Shown here one piece after another: positions 24,044-33,420 of a stretch of DNA of 64,000 bases. The position numbers were made by a program, and so were the translations under genes. Under the pieces are notes generated by a model. That model ran no database searches. It had not been told where the DNA came from and saw only the letters and a list, made by a program, of their open reading frames with translations. The stretch lies in contig NZ_CP107985.1 in assembly GCF_036108815.1 (NCBI RefSeq), forward strand, positions 7,065,501 to 7,129,500, in the 5' to 3' direction. Origin of the DNA: Streptomyces sp. NBC_00353. Lineage in GTDB: Bacteria > Actinomycetota > Actinomycetes > Streptomycetales > Streptomycetaceae. Position 1 is the stretch's first letter; each line of letters opens with the position of its first letter.

Positions 24044-25750
24044 ATGGCACGCAGACCGCTGTCTGCAGCGCTCGCTCTGATAGCCGGCGCCGCCGCCCTC
24101 ATCCCCACCGCCACTCCCGCCCAGGCGTCCGCACCCGGCAACAAGGACGTCACCGCCGTGATGTTCGAGTGGAAATTCGACTCCGTGGCCAAGGCCTGCA
24201 CGGACTCCCTCGGTCCGGCCGGCTACGGCTACGTCCAGGTCTCGCCGCCCCAGGAGCACATCCAGGGGAGCCAGTGGTGGACCTCGTACCAGCCGGTCAG
24301 CTACAAGATCGCCGGACGGCTCGGCGACCGCACCGCTTTCGCCGCCATGGTCAGCACCTGCCACAGCGCGGGCGTCAAGGTCGTCGCCGACTCCGTCATC
24401 AACCACATGGCGGCCGGCTCGGGCACCGGCACCGGCGGCTCCTCGTACACGAAGTACAACTACCCCGGCCTGTACTCCTCGTTCGACATGGACGACTGCA
24501 CCGCACAGATCAGCAACTACCAGGACCGGGCCAACGTCCAGAACTGCGAACTCGTCGGGCTCGCCGACCTCGACACCGGTGAGGACTACGTCCGCGGCAA
24601 GATTGCCGGATACCTGAACGACCTGCGCTCGCTCGGCGTCGACGGCTTCCGCATCGACGCCGCCAAACACATGCCCGCGAGCGACCTCGCCAACATCAAG
24701 TCGCGGCTGACCGACCCCGGCGTCTACTGGAAGCAGGAGGCGATCTACGGGTCGGGCGAAGCCGTCTCGCCCGACGAGTACACCGGCACCGGGGACGTCC
24801 AGGAGTTCCGTTACGCCCGCGGCCTCAAGCAGGTCTTCAACAACGAGAACCTCGCCGAGCTGAAGAACTTCGGCGAGGGCTGGGGCTTCATGCCGTCCTC
24901 GAAGGCCGGGGTCTTCGTCGACAACCACGACACCGAGCGCGGCGGCGACACCCTGAACTACAAGGACGGCGCCAACTACACCCTCGCCAACGTCTTCATG
25001 CTGGCCTGGCCGTACGGCTCGCCCGACGTCCACTCCGGCTACGAGTGGTCCGACAAGGACGCGGGACCGCCCAACGGCGGCACGGTGAACGCCTGTTACA
25101 GCGACGGCTGGAAGTGTCAGCACGCCTGGCCGCAGATCTCCTCCATGGTCGGCTTCCGCAACACCGCGCGAGGCGAGGCCGTCACCGACTGGTGGGACAA
25201 CGGCGGGGACCAGATCGCGTTCGGCCGCGGGTCGAAGGCGTACGTCGCCATCAACCACGAGGGCTCGTCGCTGACCCGTACGTTCCAGACGTCGCTGCCC
25301 GCCGGCAACTACTGCGACGTCCAGTCCGGCAACGGGGTGACCGTCAACGGCTCCGGACAGTTCACCGCGACGCTCGGCGCCAACACCGCTGTCGCACTGC
25401 AGGTGAACGCGCGTACCTGCACCGGCAGTGGCACCACCGACCCGGGTGCGGGCGCCTCCGGCGCCTCCTTCGGTGTCAACGCGACCACCCAGCTCGGCCA
25501 GAACATCTACGTCACCGGGAACCAGTCCGCGCTCGGCAACTGGAACACGGACAGCGCGCTCAAGCTCGACCCGGCGACGTACCCGGTCTGGAAGCTGGAC
25601 GTGAGCATGCCCGCCGGCACGTCGTTCGAGTACAAGTACGTCCGCAAGGACGCGAGCGGCGCCGTCACGTGGGAGAGCGGCGCCAACCGCTCGGCGACGG
25701 TGCCGTCGTCGGGCAAGGTGTCGCTGACGAGCGACGTCTGGCGAAGCTGA
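24044..25750 (+). CDS. Secreted alpha-amylase (GH13) with CBM20 starch-binding domain
   Basis: A 568-residue secreted enzyme with a signal peptide cut near ATPAQASA. The GH13 barrel shows MFEWKFDSVAKACTDSL, ADSVINHM, the nucleophile Asp in GFRIDAAKHM, Glu in KQEAIYG and Asp in VDNHDTERGG, all typical of animal-like Streptomyces amylases. After a Gly/Thr linker (TGSGTTDPGAG), residues from about 465 to the end form a CBM20 domain (TQLGQNIYVTGNQSALGNW, YKYVRKD). It endo-hydrolyses starch outside the cell into maltodextrins for MalEFG. AGGAGG is placed ideally before the ATG, and operators at 23805-23957 suggest repression by MalR. Confidence 0.94.
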   Translation: MARRPLSAALALIAGAAALIPTATPAQASAPGNKDVTAVMFEWKFDSVAKACTDSLGPAGYGYVQVSPPQEHIQGSQWWTSYQPVSYKIAGRLGDRTAFAAMVSTCHSAGVKVVADSVINHMAAGSGTGTGGSSYTKYNYPGLYSSFDMDDCTAQISNYQDRANVQNCELVGLADLDTGEDYVRGKIAGYLNDLRSLGVDGFRIDAAKHMPASDLANIKSRLTDPGVYWKQEAIYGSGEAVSPDEYTGTGDVQEFRYARGLKQVFNNENLAELKNFGEGWGFMPSSKAGVFVDNHDTERGGDTLNYKDGANYTLANVFMLAWPYGSPDVHSGYEWSDKDAGPPNGGTVNACYSDGWKCQHAWPQISSMVGFRNTARGEAVTDWWDNGGDQIAFGRGSKAYVAINHEGSSLTRTFQTSLPAGNYCDVQSGNGVTVNGSGQFTATLGANTAVALQVNARTCTGSGTTDPGAGASGASFGVNATTQLGQNIYVTGNQSALGNWNTDSALKLDPATYPVWKLDVSMPAGTSFEYKYVRKDASGAVTWESGANRSATVPSSGKVSLTSDVWRS

Positions 25751-25755
25751 ACCCG

Positions 25756-25876
25756 GCGCCTGGGCCGGGGCGGCTGACCATGTCGTCCCGGTCCGGGGGC
25801 TGAACCGGGGGTCGGTGCGCCTGGGGCGGGGCGCTGACCCTGTCGCCCCGGTCCGGACGGTGGCCCGGGGGTCGGT
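25756..25876. repeat. Two tandem 60/61-bp imperfect direct repeats
   Basis: 25756-25816 and 25817-25876 share the frame GCGCCTGGG...GGGGC...GCTGACC.TGTCG.CCCGGTCCGG...CGGGGGTCGGT. Only a few substitutions and one indel separate the copies. They begin right after the amylase stop and abut the palindrome that follows. Confidence 0.75.
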
Positions 25877-26154
25877 GCCGCACCGGGGCGTCTCCTCGGG
25901 TGCCGCAGACTCCCCGACACCGCGCGCGAACCGTCCACTTGCTGCGTCACCCTGCGGGGATCGCCCCGATACGTCCCCTCCTGGCGCACCGCCGCCGACC
26001 CGGGAGCGTCCAGTGCCGGAGGCCCCCGGGTTCCCCGGGGCGGGGTGTACCAGGGCGATCCCCGCAGGACGACGCAGTAAGGGCGCGGTTTCCACGCGGT
26101 GCCGGGGAGTCTGCGGCGCCCGAGGAGACGCCCTGGTGGACCCCCGACCCCCCG
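25866..26154. repeat. Imperfect palindrome of about 290 bp (MITE-like)
   Basis: The arm 25866-25974 is repeated in inverted orientation at 26046-26154 with about 80% identity by eye. The best-conserved block, GGCGTCTCCTCGGG then GCCGCAGACTCCCCG, has only two mismatches over some 36 bases. GCGGGGATCGCCC is the inner conserved block. The 70-base centre also contains CCCCCGGG-TTCCCCGGGG. Neither arm encodes a convincing protein. It sits between the alpha-amylase and the pullulanase gene and ends about 60 bases before the latter's start. Confidence 0.8.
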
Positions 26155-26217
26155 GCCCGTCCCACGAGTCCGTCCACCCCGAGAACCCCTGCAACACCGA
26201 TCAAGGAGACCTCACCC

Positions 26218-29200
26218 GTGTCCCGTACCACCCTCAGACGGGGAGCCGTCGCCGCTCTGTGCGCGGCGCTCATACCTGTCGTCCCGGCGGCAGCCACCTC
26301 CGCTGCGCCGAGGCCCCCGGGCCCGCCGTCGGACGCGGCGCTCGCCGCCGAGTCCGCCCGGCACGATCTGACCCGCGAGCAGTTCTACTTCGTCATGCCC
26401 GACCGGTTCGCGAACGGAGACACCTCCAACGACCGAGGCGGGCTCACCGGTTCACGGCTGGAGACCGGCTACGACCCCACGGACAAGGGGTTCTACCAGG
26501 GCGGCGATCTCAAGGGCCTGACGGACCGGCTCGACTACATCAAGGGCCTCGGCACCACTGCCATCTGGCTCGCCCCGATCTTCAAGAACCGCCCCGTGCA
26601 GGGCACCGGCAAGGACGCATCGGCCGGGTACCACGGCTACTGGATCACCGACTTCACCCAGGTCGACCCGCACTTCGGCACCAACGCCGACCTGTCGAAA
26701 CTGATCGACAGGGCCCACGGCAAGGGCATGAAGGTCTTCTTCGACGTCATCACCAACCACACCGCGGACACCGTCGACTACACCGAGAAGAAGTACGGGT
26801 ACAGGCCTAAGGGCGCCTACCCGTACCTCGACCGGGACGGCCGCCCGTTCGACGACAGCAAGGGCCTGGCGAAGGTCGACGCGGACTCCTTCCCGTACAC
26901 GCCGATGAACACCGGGGAGAAGGTCCCGGCCTGGCTCAACGACCCGACCATGTACCACAACCGAGGTGACTCCACCTACGCCGGCGAGTCCACCACGTAC
27001 GGTGACTTCTCCGGCCTCGACGACCTGTGGACCGAGCGCCCCGAGGTCGTCTCCGGCATGGAGAAGATCTACGAGAAGTGGGTACGCGACTTCGATATCG
27101 ACGGGTTCCGGATCGACACGGTCAAACACGTCGACCTGGACTTCTGGACCCAGTGGGCGACCGCCCTCGACACCTACGCAGCGCGGCACGGCCGCGACGA
27201 CTTCTTCATGTTCGGCGAGGTCTACTCCGCCGACACCGCCCTCACCTCCCCGTACGTCACCCAGGGCCGGCTCGACGCGACGCTCGACTTCCCGTTCCAG
27301 GAGGCGGCCCGGCAGTACGCCTCGCAGGGCGCCCCGGCCTCGAAGCTCGCCGCCGTCTTCGGCGACGACTACCGGTACACCACCGACAAGGCCAACGCCT
27401 ATGAGCAGGTGACCTTCCTCGGCAACCACGACATGGGCCGCATCGGCGCGTTCCTGAAGCAGGACAACCCGAAGGCCGACGACGCCGAGCTGGTCGACCG
27501 GGCCCGCCTCGCCAACGAGGTGATGTTCCTCAGCCGCGGCAACCCCGTCGTCTACTACGGCGACGAGCAGGGCTTCACCGGCGCGGGCGGCGACAAGGAC
27601 GCGCGCCAGACGATGTTCGCCTCGAAGACCGCCGACTACCTCGACGACGACCAGCTGGGCACCGACCGTACGCACGCCTCCGACGCGTACGACACCGGCC
27701 ACCCGTTGTACCGGAACATCGCCGCGCTCTCCGAGCTGACCAGGAAGAACCCGGCCCTGCGTGACGGCGTCCAGACCGAGCGGTACGCGGAAGGATCCGT
27801 CCTCGCCTTCTCGCGGACGGACCCCGAGCGGTCGAACGAGTACGTCGTGGCCACCAACAACGGCACCGCTGCCAGGACGGTCGAGCTGCCCACCGCGTCG
27901 GCCGCCATGAACTTCCGTACGCTGTACGGCGGTTCCGGTACGGTCCGCAGCGACGCCGACAAGAAGATCACCGTCACCGTGCCCGCCCTCTCCAGCATTG
28001 TGCTGCGCGCCGAGAAGCCCCTGGGCGCCCCGGCCGCCAAGCCCTCGATCACGCTGACGGCACCCGCCGCCGGAGCCACCGGCACCGTGGAGATCTCCGC
28101 GGATGTCGACGGCGGATCCCTCAACCGGGTCGCCTTCGCCGCCCAGACCGGCAACGGCACATGGGTCACCCTCGGCTCCGCCGACCACGCCCCGTACAAG
28201 GTCACGCAGCACCTGGACAGCAAGGTGGCGGCGGGAACACCGCTTCGCTACAAGGCTGTTGTCGTCGACCGCGCCGGACGCACCGCGAGCGCCCTCGCCT
28301 CGACGACCGCGGGACAGGCCCCGGCGGACGGAAAGCCCGTCGCCGTCGAGCGCGACTACGCCGTCGTCCACTACAAGCGCGCGGACGGCGACTACGACGG
28401 CTGGCAGATCGAGTCGGGCGACAGGTCCGCCGAGTTCACCGGACGCGACGCCTACGGCGCGTTCGCCTGGATCAAGCTCGACGAGGGTGTGTCCTCCGTC
28501 CCGTACACCGTCGAGAAGGACGGCACCGCCGACGGGCCGCAGCGCACCGTCGACCTCGCGAGGACCGGGCAGGTCTGGATCGAGCAGGGCAAGGACGGCC
28601 AGGCCGACGAGGCCCCCGAGGGCGCCTACCCCGCGCAGGACCCGACGAAGGCCGTCCTGCACTACCACCGGGCCGACGGCGACTACGACGGCTGGGGACT
28701 GCACACCTGGACCGGCGCCAAGGAACCCACGGACTGGTCCAAGCCGCTCCAGCCGGTGAAGAAGGACGCCTACGGCGTCACCTTCGAGGTGCCGCTCACC
28801 GACGGCGCCGCCTCGCTCAGCTACATCCTTCACAAGGGCGACGAGAAGGACCTCCCCAGCGACCAGTCGCTCGACATCGCCACGTACGACCACGAGGTGT
28901 GGATGATCGCCGGACAGCCCGGCTATCTGCTGCCGCAGACCGGCGGTGTGCCCACCCCCGACCTCACCAAGGCCGAGGCACAGTGGATCGACTCCGACAC
29001 CGTCGTGTGGAAGGTGAAGGCCGGCGACGCCACCAGCCAGCAACTCGTCTACGCGAAGGACGGCGGGATCTCCGTCGTCGACGGGGCGCTCTCCGACGAG
29101 GGCCGGTGGCTGCGGCTCACCCCGTCCGCGCTGACCGACGTCCAGAAGGCGAAGTACCCGCACCTCAAGGACTACCCGGCGTTCACCGTCGACCCGCGTG

Positions 29201-31530
29201 ACCGGGACAGGGTCCGCGAGGCGCTGCGCGGCCAGCTGATCGCCACCCAGCGTGCCGCCAACGGCGCTCTGCTCGCCGCCACCGGCGTACAGAGCGCAGG
29301 CGTGCTCGACGACCTGTACGGGAAGAACGCGAGCACCGCGGCGCTCGGCCCGGTCTTCGGCCACGGCCGTCCCACCCTCTCCGTCTGGGCTCCCACCGCG
29401 CAGACCGTCGCCCTGGAGCTCGACGGGAAGAACATCCCGATGCGGCGCGACGACCGCACCGGAGTCTGGTCCGTCACCGGCACCGCGCAGTGGACCGGCA
29501 AGCCGTACCGCTACGTGGTGAAGGTGTGGGCGCCCACCGTCCAGAAGATCGTCACCAACAAGGTCACCGACCCGTACTCCACCGCCCTGACCACCGACTC
29601 GGCCCGCAGCCTCGTCGTCGACCTCGACGCCCCGGGTCTCGCGCCGAAGGGCTGGACCGGCCTGAAGAAGCCCGCCGCCGTCCCGCTGCGGGACGCCCAG
29701 ATCCAGGAGCTGCAGATCCGCGACTTCTCGATCGCGGACCCCACGTCCAGGCACCCGGGCGAGTATCTCGCCTTCACCGACACCCGCTCGGACGGGATGA
29801 AGCACCTCAAGGAGCTCGCCGACTCCGGCACGAGCTACGTCCATCTGCTGCCCGCCTTCGACATCGGCACCATCCCCGAGAAGAGGTCGGCCCAGCAGAA
29901 GCCGGCCTGCGACCTGTCCGTGTACGCCCCCGACTCCGAGGAGCAGCAGGCGTGCGTGGCGAAGGCCGCCGCGAACGACGGGTTCAACTGGGGCTACGAC
30001 CCGCTGCACTACACGGTCCCCGAGGGCTCGTACGCCTCCGACCCCAACGGCACCCGGCGCACCGTGGAGTTCCGGCAGATGGTGCAGGGACTGAACGGCG
30101 CCGGGCTGCGGACCGTCATGGACGTCGTCTACAACCACACCGTCGCCTCCGGCCAGGACGACAAGTCCGTCCTCGACCGGATCGTGCCCGGCTACTACCA
30201 GCGGCTCCTGGACGACGGCACCGTCGCCACCTCCACCTGCTGCGCCAACACCGCGCCCGAGAACACCATGATGGGCAAGCTCGTCGTGGACTCGATCGTC
30301 ACCTGGGCCAAGGAGTACAAGGTCGACGGCTTCCGCTTCGACCTGATGGGCCACCACCCGAAGGCGAACATCCTCGCCGTCCGCAAGGCGCTCGACGCGC
30401 TGACCGTGGCCAAGGACGGCGTCGACGGGAAGAAGATCATCCTGTACGGGGAGGGCTGGAACTTCGGTGAGATCGCCGACGACGCCCGTTTCGTCCAGGC
30501 CACCCAGAAGAACATGGCCGGCACCGGCGTCGCCACCTTCTCCGACCGGGCTCGCGACGCCGTCCGCGGCGGCGGCCCGTTCGATGAGGACCCCGGCGTC
30601 CAGGGCTTCGCCAGCGGCCTCTACACCGACCCCAACACCTCGACCGCCAACGGCACCCGCGCCGAGCAGAAGGCCCGGCTGCTCCACTACCAGGACCTGA
30701 TCAAGGTGGGCCTGACCGGCAACCTCGCCGACTACACCTTCACCGACTCCTCGGGTCGTACGGTCAAGGGTTCGGGTGTCGACTACAACGGGGCCCCCGC
30801 CGGATACGCCGCGGTCCCCGGCGACGCCCTCGCTTACGCCGACGCCCACGACAACGAGTCGCTGTACGACGCGCTCGCCTTCAAACTCCCGGCAGCCACC
30901 TCGGCGGCCGACCGGGCCAGGATGCAGGTCCTGGCGATGGCGACCGCCACCCTCTCGCAGGGCCCGTCGCTCTCCCAGGCGGGTTCGGACCTGCTGCGCT
31001 CCAAGTCCCTGGACCGCAACTCGTACGACAGCGGTGACTGGTTCAACGCACTGCACTGGGACTGCCGGGACGGCAACGGCTTCGGCCGCGGACTTCCCCC
31101 GGCAGCCGACAACAAGTCCAAGTGGTCGTATGCCAAGCCGCTGCTGACCGCCGCAGCGCTCAGCCCCGGCTGCGCGCAGATCAACGGTGCGTCCGCCGCG
31201 TACCAGGACCTGCTCACCATCCGCACGACGGAGAAGGAGTTCGACCTCTCCACCACGGAGCAGGTGCAGTCCGCCCTGTCGTTCCCGCTCTCCGGGAAGG
31301 ACGAGACGCCCGGCGTGATCACGATGCGGCTCGGAAAACTGGTGATCGTCCTCAACGCGACCCCCGGCACCGAGCACCAGCAGATCGCGGAGCTGGCCGG
31401 GAAGGACTACGCCCTGCACCCCGTCCAGGCCACGGGGGCGGATTCTACTGTCAAGAAGGCTTCGTACGAGAGGAGTTCGGGAAGCTTCACCGTCCCGGGA
31501 CGCACGGTGGCCGTGTTCTCCCTGAGGTGA
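26218..31530 (+). CDS. Secreted bifunctional alpha-amylase / pullulanase
   Basis: A giant 1770-residue secreted fusion. Signal peptide: RRGAVAALCAALIPVVPAAATSA. The first catalytic module (about residues 55-600) is a GH13 amylase with FRIDTVKHV (about 298), FGEVYS (about 332) and GNHDMG (about 402). Next come an Ig-like region, then two CBM41/pullulanase-associated modules, each opening with HY.RADGDYDGW (about 715 and 811). The C-terminal half is a type I pullulanase: a CBM48-like domain (PTLSVWAPTAQTVALELDG), YNHTVASG, FRFDLMGHH (about 1372), YGEGWNFGE (about 1409) and DAHDNESLYDAL (about 1541). Together it cuts alpha-1,4 and alpha-1,6 bonds of starch. The GTG at 26218 has AAGGAG upstream. 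Confidence 0.93.
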   Translation: MSRTTLRRGAVAALCAALIPVVPAAATSAAPRPPGPPSDAALAAESARHDLTREQFYFVMPDRFANGDTSNDRGGLTGSRLETGYDPTDKGFYQGGDLKGLTDRLDYIKGLGTTAIWLAPIFKNRPVQGTGKDASAGYHGYWITDFTQVDPHFGTNADLSKLIDRAHGKGMKVFFDVITNHTADTVDYTEKKYGYRPKGAYPYLDRDGRPFDDSKGLAKVDADSFPYTPMNTGEKVPAWLNDPTMYHNRGDSTYAGESTTYGDFSGLDDLWTERPEVVSGMEKIYEKWVRDFDIDGFRIDTVKHVDLDFWTQWATALDTYAARHGRDDFFMFGEVYSADTALTSPYVTQGRLDATLDFPFQEAARQYASQGAPASKLAAVFGDDYRYTTDKANAYEQVTFLGNHDMGRIGAFLKQDNPKADDAELVDRARLANEVMFLSRGNPVVYYGDEQGFTGAGGDKDARQTMFASKTADYLDDDQLGTDRTHASDAYDTGHPLYRNIAALSELTRKNPALRDGVQTERYAEGSVLAFSRTDPERSNEYVVATNNGTAARTVELPTASAAMNFRTLYGGSGTVRSDADKKITVTVPALSSIVLRAEKPLGAPAAKPSITLTAPAAGATGTVEISADVDGGSLNRVAFAAQTGNGTWVTLGSADHAPYKVTQHLDSKVAAGTPLRYKAVVVDRAGRTASALASTTAGQAPADGKPVAVERDYAVVHYKRADGDYDGWQIESGDRSAEFTGRDAYGAFAWIKLDEGVSSVPYTVEKDGTADGPQRTVDLARTGQVWIEQGKDGQADEAPEGAYPAQDPTKAVLHYHRADGDYDGWGLHTWTGAKEPTDWSKPLQPVKKDAYGVTFEVPLTDGAASLSYILHKGDEKDLPSDQSLDIATYDHEVWMIAGQPGYLLPQTGGVPTPDLTKAEAQWIDSDTVVWKVKAGDATSQQLVYAKDGGISVVDGALSDEGRWLRLTPSALTDVQKAKYPHLKDYPAFTVDPRDRDRVREALRGQLIATQRAANGALLAATGVQSAGVLDDLYGKNASTAALGPVFGHGRPTLSVWAPTAQTVALELDGKNIPMRRDDRTGVWSVTGTAQWTGKPYRYVVKVWAPTVQKIVTNKVTDPYSTALTTDSARSLVVDLDAPGLAPKGWTGLKKPAAVPLRDAQIQELQIRDFSIADPTSRHPGEYLAFTDTRSDGMKHLKELADSGTSYVHLLPAFDIGTIPEKRSAQQKPACDLSVYAPDSEEQQACVAKAAANDGFNWGYDPLHYTVPEGSYASDPNGTRRTVEFRQMVQGLNGAGLRTVMDVVYNHTVASGQDDKSVLDRIVPGYYQRLLDDGTVATSTCCANTAPENTMMGKLVVDSIVTWAKEYKVDGFRFDLMGHHPKANILAVRKALDALTVAKDGVDGKKIILYGEGWNFGEIADDARFVQATQKNMAGTGVATFSDRARDAVRGGGPFDEDPGVQGFASGLYTDPNTSTANGTRAEQKARLLHYQDLIKVGLTGNLADYTFTDSSGRTVKGSGVDYNGAPAGYAAVPGDALAYADAHDNESLYDALAFKLPAATSAADRARMQVLAMATATLSQGPSLSQAGSDLLRSKSLDRNSYDSGDWFNALHWDCRDGNGFGRGLPPAADNKSKWSYAKPLLTAAALSPGCAQINGASAAYQDLLTIRTTEKEFDLSTTEQVQSALSFPLSGKDETPGVITMRLGKLVIVLNATPGTEHQQIAELAGKDYALHPVQATGADSTVKKASYERSSGSFTVPGRTVAVFSLR

Positions 31531-31558
31531 CCTGGACAGGACTACGTTGAGGGCAGCC

Positions 31559-31591
31559 GCCGGGGAGTGAGCCACATCCCACACTCCCGGG
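31559..31591 (+). terminator. Hairpin downstream of the amylase-pullulanase gene
   Basis: GCCGGGGAGTG pairs with CACTCCCGGGT-type sequence across a 12-base loop (31559-31591), with one bulged G. It lies 28 bases past the stop codon. Confidence 0.6.
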
Positions 31592-31794
31592 TGCGCCCCT
31601 CCCACCACATGGACCGGTCACGGCCCGCTGTCCCGTACGCACAGGCGATGGGCGCATGCCCACGCCGTACGGGCCGGCGGGCCGGTTCAGCCCGCCCCGG
31701 CCGCCCGGGGGGAAGGAGCAGGGCGCCCCGGCACTCCACCGGCGGAGCAGGTTTCGATCGTGCCGCGTGCCGGACAGTGACAGTGACGGTGACC

Positions 31795-32829
31795 ATGGTG
31801 GGAAACATTCCCGAGGAGACAACGAGCTTTGTCGGACGCAAGGCGGAACTCGCCCGGCTCGAACACCTGCTTGGTGCCTGTCGGCTGACCACACTCGTCG
31901 GCGCCGGAGGCGTCGGCAAGACCAGACTCGCGGTCCGCGCCGCCCGGCAGGCCGCACCCGCCCATCGCGACGGAGCCTGGTGGGCGGATCTCTCCCCGCT
32001 CCAGGGCGACGGACCACTCGTCGCGACCGTGTGCGACGCCGTCGGGCTCTCCGACCACACCCTGCGCATGCCCATCGACGCCCTGTGCGAATGGCTCACC
32101 GACAAAGAGCTGTTGCTCATTCTCGACTCCTGCGAACATCTGCGCCCCTCCTGCGGCCATCTGCTCGGCGAGATCCTCACCACGTCGCCCGGCCTCACCG
32201 TGCTCGCCACCAGCAGACAGCCCCTCGACATCAAGGGCGAGCAGCTCATCGAGGTGGCACCGCTGCCGGTCGAAGGGGCGGCGGACGCACTCACCCTGTT
32301 CCAGGACCGGGCCCGCGCCGCGGACCCCGACGTCACCTTCGACGCACCGGGCCACGCCGAGGCCGCCGCCGAGATCTGCCGCCGCCTGGAAGGCATTCCG
32401 CTCGCCATCGAACTGGCCGCCGGAGGCATCGGCCGGCACACCGTCGAGCAGGTCGCCGCGCGGATCGGCTCCCGCTTCGACGTACTCACCGACTCCTCGC
32501 TGTGGCCGCCGCGCCACCGCACCCTGCGCACGACGATCGGCTGGAGCCACGAACTCTGCACCCCGCTGGAACGGCTGCTCTGGGCCCGGCTGACCGTCCT
32601 GCGCGGCGACTTCGACGAAGCGGCCGCCCGTGAGGTCTGCGCCGAAGGACCGCTCACCGAGGACGGCGTGGTCACCGCGCTGAGGGGACTGGTCGCCAAG
32701 TCCGTCGTCAAGCGGGACGGAGGGCGGCACCGGATGCTCGACACCATCCGTGAGTACGGCCGGATGTGGCTCGCCGAGCTCGGCGAGGAACCTTCGACGC
32801 CTCGCGACGCGCCTCACCGTACGCCGTAA
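31795..32829 (+). CDS. Truncated AAA/NB-ARC-type ATPase regulator (AfsR/LuxR-family-like, no effector domain)
   Basis: A 344-residue protein with an NB-ARC/AAA ATPase core: N-terminal TSFVGRKAELARLEHLL, Walker A GAGGVGKTRL, Walker B LLLILDSCEHL, sensor block VLATSRQPLDIKGEQ, and GIPLAIELAAGGIGRHTVEQ followed by the winged-helix-like IGWSHELCTPLERLLW. Homologues in Streptomyces are 700-1100 residues and continue into TPR repeats and often a LuxR HTH. Here the frame ends after RMWLAELGEEPSTPRD with an abrupt tail. No continuation is seen in other frames, so it is either a natural short form or a 3'-truncated pseudogene. The ATG at 31795 is the likely start. Confidence 0.72.
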   Translation: MVGNIPEETTSFVGRKAELARLEHLLGACRLTTLVGAGGVGKTRLAVRAARQAAPAHRDGAWWADLSPLQGDGPLVATVCDAVGLSDHTLRMPIDALCEWLTDKELLLILDSCEHLRPSCGHLLGEILTTSPGLTVLATSRQPLDIKGEQLIEVAPLPVEGAADALTLFQDRARAADPDVTFDAPGHAEAAAEICRRLEGIPLAIELAAGGIGRHTVEQVAARIGSRFDVLTDSSLWPPRHRTLRTTIGWSHELCTPLERLLWARLTVLRGDFDEAAAREVCAEGPLTEDGVVTALRGLVAKSVVKRDGGRHRMLDTIREYGRMWLAELGEEPSTPRDAPHRTP

Positions 32830-33057
32830 CCTGTCCGACCCTGACCTTCCGGACACCGCGCGGCCCCAGGTGCCGTCGAGGACACCCACGGCAGCGGCTC
32901 GGGCCAGGTGCCGTCGAGCGTCCCTCGCAGGAGGTTGCCCGGTGGCGATGCGAGCCCCGAGGAGTCCGGGGTGGGCAGTGAATTCCCTTGTGCGGTCGCG
33001 CTGATCACCGTAAAGGTGAGGTCTGACAACGGTCCGTACCGCACCCCGGAGCCTCAG
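32830..33057. repeat. Intergenic region with a 15-bp direct repeat
   Basis: CCAGGTGCCGTCGAG occurs at 32866-32880 and again at 32904-32918, 38 bases apart. No gene is supported here. It lies between the truncated ATPase gene and the isomerase gene and may mark the deletion scar that removed the 3' part of the ATPase. Confidence 0.5.
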
Positions 33058-33408
33058 ATGCCGCAGATCACCGTCGACTACTCCGCCGAACTCGACGACG
33101 CCTTCGACCGCCGCGGCTTCGCACAAGCCCTGCACCCGCTGGTTGCCGAGACGGTCACCACGAAGATTGCCGCCTGCAAGACCCGCTTCCGCCGGGTCGA
33201 CGAGTCCGTCGTGGCCGACGCCGCCACCGGCGACGCGATCCTGCACATCTCGATCGGCCTGCTGCCCGGCCGCACCGACGAGATCAAGGCACAGCTCACC
33301 GAGTCCGTAATGGAGTTGCTGACCGCCCACCTCAAGGACGCCGACGGCCTCACGGTCCACGCCTCCGCCGAGACCCGCGACCTGGACCCGTCCTACCGCA
33401 AGCGCTGA
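33058..33408 (+). CDS. 5-carboxymethyl-2-hydroxymuconate delta-isomerase family protein
   Basis: A 116-residue protein of the CHMI/tautomerase superfamily. It starts Met-Pro (MPQITVDYSAEL), so after Met removal the N-terminal proline is the catalytic base. Family segments follow: HPLVAETVTTKIAACKTRF and AILHISIGLLPGRTDEIKAQLTESV. CHMI catalyses an enol-keto isomerisation in homoprotocatechuate breakdown, but no other genes of that pathway are nearby, so the in vivo substrate is open. The ATG at 33058 is favoured by the Pro-1 requirement. Confidence 0.87.
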   Translation: MPQITVDYSAELDDAFDRRGFAQALHPLVAETVTTKIAACKTRFRRVDESVVADAATGDAILHISIGLLPGRTDEIKAQLTESVMELLTAHLKDADGLTVHASAETRDLDPSYRKR

Positions 33409-33420
33409 CCCGTACGGTCG

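Noticed and set aside
26452..31608. Very long antisense open frame opposite the amylase-pullulanase gene
   Set aside because: High-GC codon bias on the sense strand leaves the opposite strand open; the translation is Gly/Val/Arg-rich with no recognisable domain, while the sense frame is a clear GH13 fusion.
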